From NCBI GenBank assembly GCA_035293845.1, contig DATGMB010000020.1:1-7778 (forward strand): DNA of 7,778 nt, read 5' to 3'. Source of the DNA: DATGMB01 sp035293845. GTDB taxonomy: Bacteria; Acidobacteriota; Terriglobia; Bryobacterales; Bryobacteraceae. A program made the translations under genes and the position numbers. Below, piece by piece: positions 6,253 through 7,778 of the stretch (positions are counted from its first letter, which is position 1; the number at the start of each line of letters is the position of its first letter). Below the pieces are notes generated by a model. It was not told the DNA's origin. It made no database searches and saw nothing but the letters and a program-made list of their open reading frames with translations.

Positions 6253-7778
6253 ATGCCGAACCTTTTCGATTCCGAAGATCCCTCGCTTTACGAGATTCGC
6301 AGCACGGCGCCGGGCCCGCAGGGCACGCTGCCGATCACGGCCGAGATGCTGCTGCAGCGGCCTTCCGGCGACCTGTTCGGCTGGGCGCAGGACGCCGGGA
6401 TGGGCTGGGACCCGCGGGCGCTGGGCGGCCGCGAGATCCTCATCCTGAGCACGCACGGCGGCATCCGCGCGGCGGATGGAACGCCGGTAGCGCTCGGCTA
6501 TCACACGGGCCACTGGGAGGTCGGGCTGCTGATGGACGCGGCGGCGAAGGAGCTGAAGGCCGCGGGCGCGGTGCCGTTCGCGGCTTACTGCACCGATCCG
6601 TGCGACGGCCGCACGCAGGGCACCACCGGGATGTTCGATTCGCTGCCGTACCGCAATGACGCGGCGGCGGTATTCGGGCGGCTGATCCGCTCGCTGCCGA
6701 CGCGCGCGGGCGTGATCGGCGTGGCGACGTGCGACAAGGGCCTGCCGGCGATGATGATGGCGCTCGCGGGCGCGGGCGATCTGCCTTGCGTGCTGGTGCC
6801 GGGCGGCGTCACGCTGCTGGCCGAAGGAAGCGAGGATGCGGGCAAGATCCAATCCGCGGGCGCGCGGTTCGCGCGCGGGCAGATGACGCTCGAAGCGGCG
6901 GCGGAAGGCCTGTGCCGCGCGTGCGCGACGCCGGGGGGCGGGTGCCAGTTTCTCGGCACGGCGGCGACTTCGCAGGTGGTCGGCGAGGCGCTCGGGATGT
7001 CGCTGCCGCATGCGGCGCTGGCGCCTTCGGGGCACGCGATCTGGCTCGACATGGCACGGCGTTCGGCGCGGGCGGCACTGGCGGCTCCGGCGATGCGGGA
7101 GGTGCTGAGCGATGCTTCGGTGCGCAACGCGCTGGTGGCGCACGCGGCGTTCGGCGGATCGACGAACCTGATCCTGCACCTGCCCGCGATCGCGCACGCG
7201 GCGGGCCTCGCGCGGCCGACGGTGGACGACTGGACGCGCATCAACCGGCAGGTGCCGCGGCTCGTGGATGCGCTGCCGAACGGGCCGAAGGGGCACCCGA
7301 CGGTGCAGGTGTTTCTGGCGGGCGGCGTGCCGGAGGCGATGCTGCACCTGCGGCGCGCCGGGCTGCTCGAGACCGATGCGCTGACGGTGAGCGGGGAAAA
7401 GCTCGGCGCGGTGCTGGACTGGTGGGAGCAATCGGAGCGGCGGGCGGCGCTGCGGCGGCGGCTGCGGGAGTGCGAAGGCGTCGATCCGGATGACGTCATC
7501 ATGGACCCGGACGGAGCGCGGCGGCGCGGGCTGACTTCGACGGTCACGTTTCCGAAGGGGAACCTTGCGCCCGGCGGCTCGGTGGTGAAGAGCACCTCTA
7601 TCGACCCGAGCGTGGCCGGGGCGGACGGTGTGTACCGGATGGAAGGCCCGGCGCGCGTTTTCCGCACGGAGAAATCGGCGGTGGCGGCGATCAAGAGCGG
7701 GCAGATTCGCCCCGGCGACGTGATGGTGCTGATGTGCCGCGGGCCGATGGGGTCGGGGATGGAGGAGATTTTCTCGAT
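6253..7778 (+). CDS. D-xylonate dehydratase, YjhG/YagF family, 3' partial
   Basis: Member of the IlvD/EDD dehydratase superfamily. YjhG/YagF proteins remove water from D-xylonate to give 2-keto-3-deoxy-xylonate (EC 4.2.1.82) in non-phosphorylative pentose breakdown. The protein aligns from memory along its visible length with E. coli YjhG. Shared blocks include GDLFG, DPCDGRTQGTTGMFDSLPY, ATCDKGLPAMMMAL, GGGCQFLGTA, HAAFGGSTN, TVDDWTRIN and RGLTSTVTFP. Likely [2Fe-2S] ligands are C117, C160 and C231; D161-K162 fits the Mg-binding CDK motif. The frame is open to the window edge after 508 codons, of about 650 expected. The C-terminal barrel with the catalytic serine is therefore out of view, and intactness cannot be judged. 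The ATG has GAGG at 6241-6244, 8 bases upstream. Another sugar acid is possible as substrate. Confidence 0.92.
   Translation, partial: MPNLFDSEDPSLYEIRSTAPGPQGTLPITAEMLLQRPSGDLFGWAQDAGMGWDPRALGGREILILSTHGGIRAADGTPVALGYHTGHWEVGLLMDAAAKELKAAGAVPFAAYCTDPCDGRTQGTTGMFDSLPYRNDAAAVFGRLIRSLPTRAGVIGVATCDKGLPAMMMALAGAGDLPCVLVPGGVTLLAEGSEDAGKIQSAGARFARGQMTLEAAAEGLCRACATPGGGCQFLGTAATSQVVGEALGMSLPHAALAPSGHAIWLDMARRSARAALAAPAMREVLSDASVRNALVAHAAFGGSTNLILHLPAIAHAAGLARPTVDDWTRINRQVPRLVDALPNGPKGHPTVQVFLAGGVPEAMLHLRRAGLLETDALTVSGEKLGAVLDWWEQSERRAALRRRLRECEGVDPDDVIMDPDGARRRGLTSTVTFPKGNLAPGGSVVKSTSIDPSVAGADGVYRMEGPARVFRTEKSAVAAIKSGQIRPGDVMVLMCRGPMGSGMEEIFS

Noticed and set aside
5914..7431. 505- and 369-codon - strand open frames opposite the dehydratase (5914-7431 and 6585-7694)
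   Set aside because: The + strand frame matches the xylonate dehydratase family throughout; these antisense products are low-complexity Arg/Ser/Pro-rich.

Overview
The window looks like chromosomal DNA from a GC-rich soil-type bacterium. Gene style, the very G/C-rich coding sequence and the short intergenic repeats suggest an acidobacterium of the Solibacter/Bryobacter kind, but no marker gene is present and this guess is weak.

Left part (1-3998, + strand): a tightly packed operon for a three-subunit molybdenum hydroxylase of the CO-dehydrogenase-like family. The order is small [2Fe-2S] subunit (coxS-like, 5' end cut off by the window edge), large molybdopterin subunit (coxL-like), FAD subunit (coxM-like), then a CoxG-family SRPBCC protein. 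Adjacent genes are 1 base apart or overlap by 4 bases (ATGA, GTGA), so they are probably translationally coupled. The large subunit carries the AYRGAGR active-site loop of 'form II' enzymes and not the cysteine-containing AYxCSFR loop of proven CO dehydrogenases. It should therefore be read as a molybdenum hydroxylase of unknown substrate (an aldehyde, N-heterocycle or other small organic), not as a demonstrated CO oxidiser.

Middle part (4029-5929): 30 bases downstream, after a small 8-base tandem repeat, comes a PHBH/UbiH-type FAD monooxygenase, probably in the same transcript. Its last codons and stop lie inside a 74-base imperfect palindrome (5336-5409), which fills most of the gap to a convergent gene on the - strand. 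That gene encodes a small secreted cysteine-containing protein that I do not recognise; its GC content is visibly lower than that of its neighbours.

Right part (5930-7778): a 323-base divergent intergenic region contains a cluster of inverted repeats able to form alternative hairpins (6056-6122). It is followed on the + strand by the first 508 codons of a YjhG/YagF-type D-xylonate dehydratase (IlvD/EDD superfamily), which runs off the right edge.

A plausible but unproven link is that molybdenum aldehyde oxidoreductases of this subunit layout oxidise aldehydes in non-phosphorylative sugar pathways, the kind of route in which a xylonate dehydratase works. The two transcription units are separate here, so co-function is only a hypothesis. 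I see no tRNA, rRNA, CRISPR array, transposase or phage gene.
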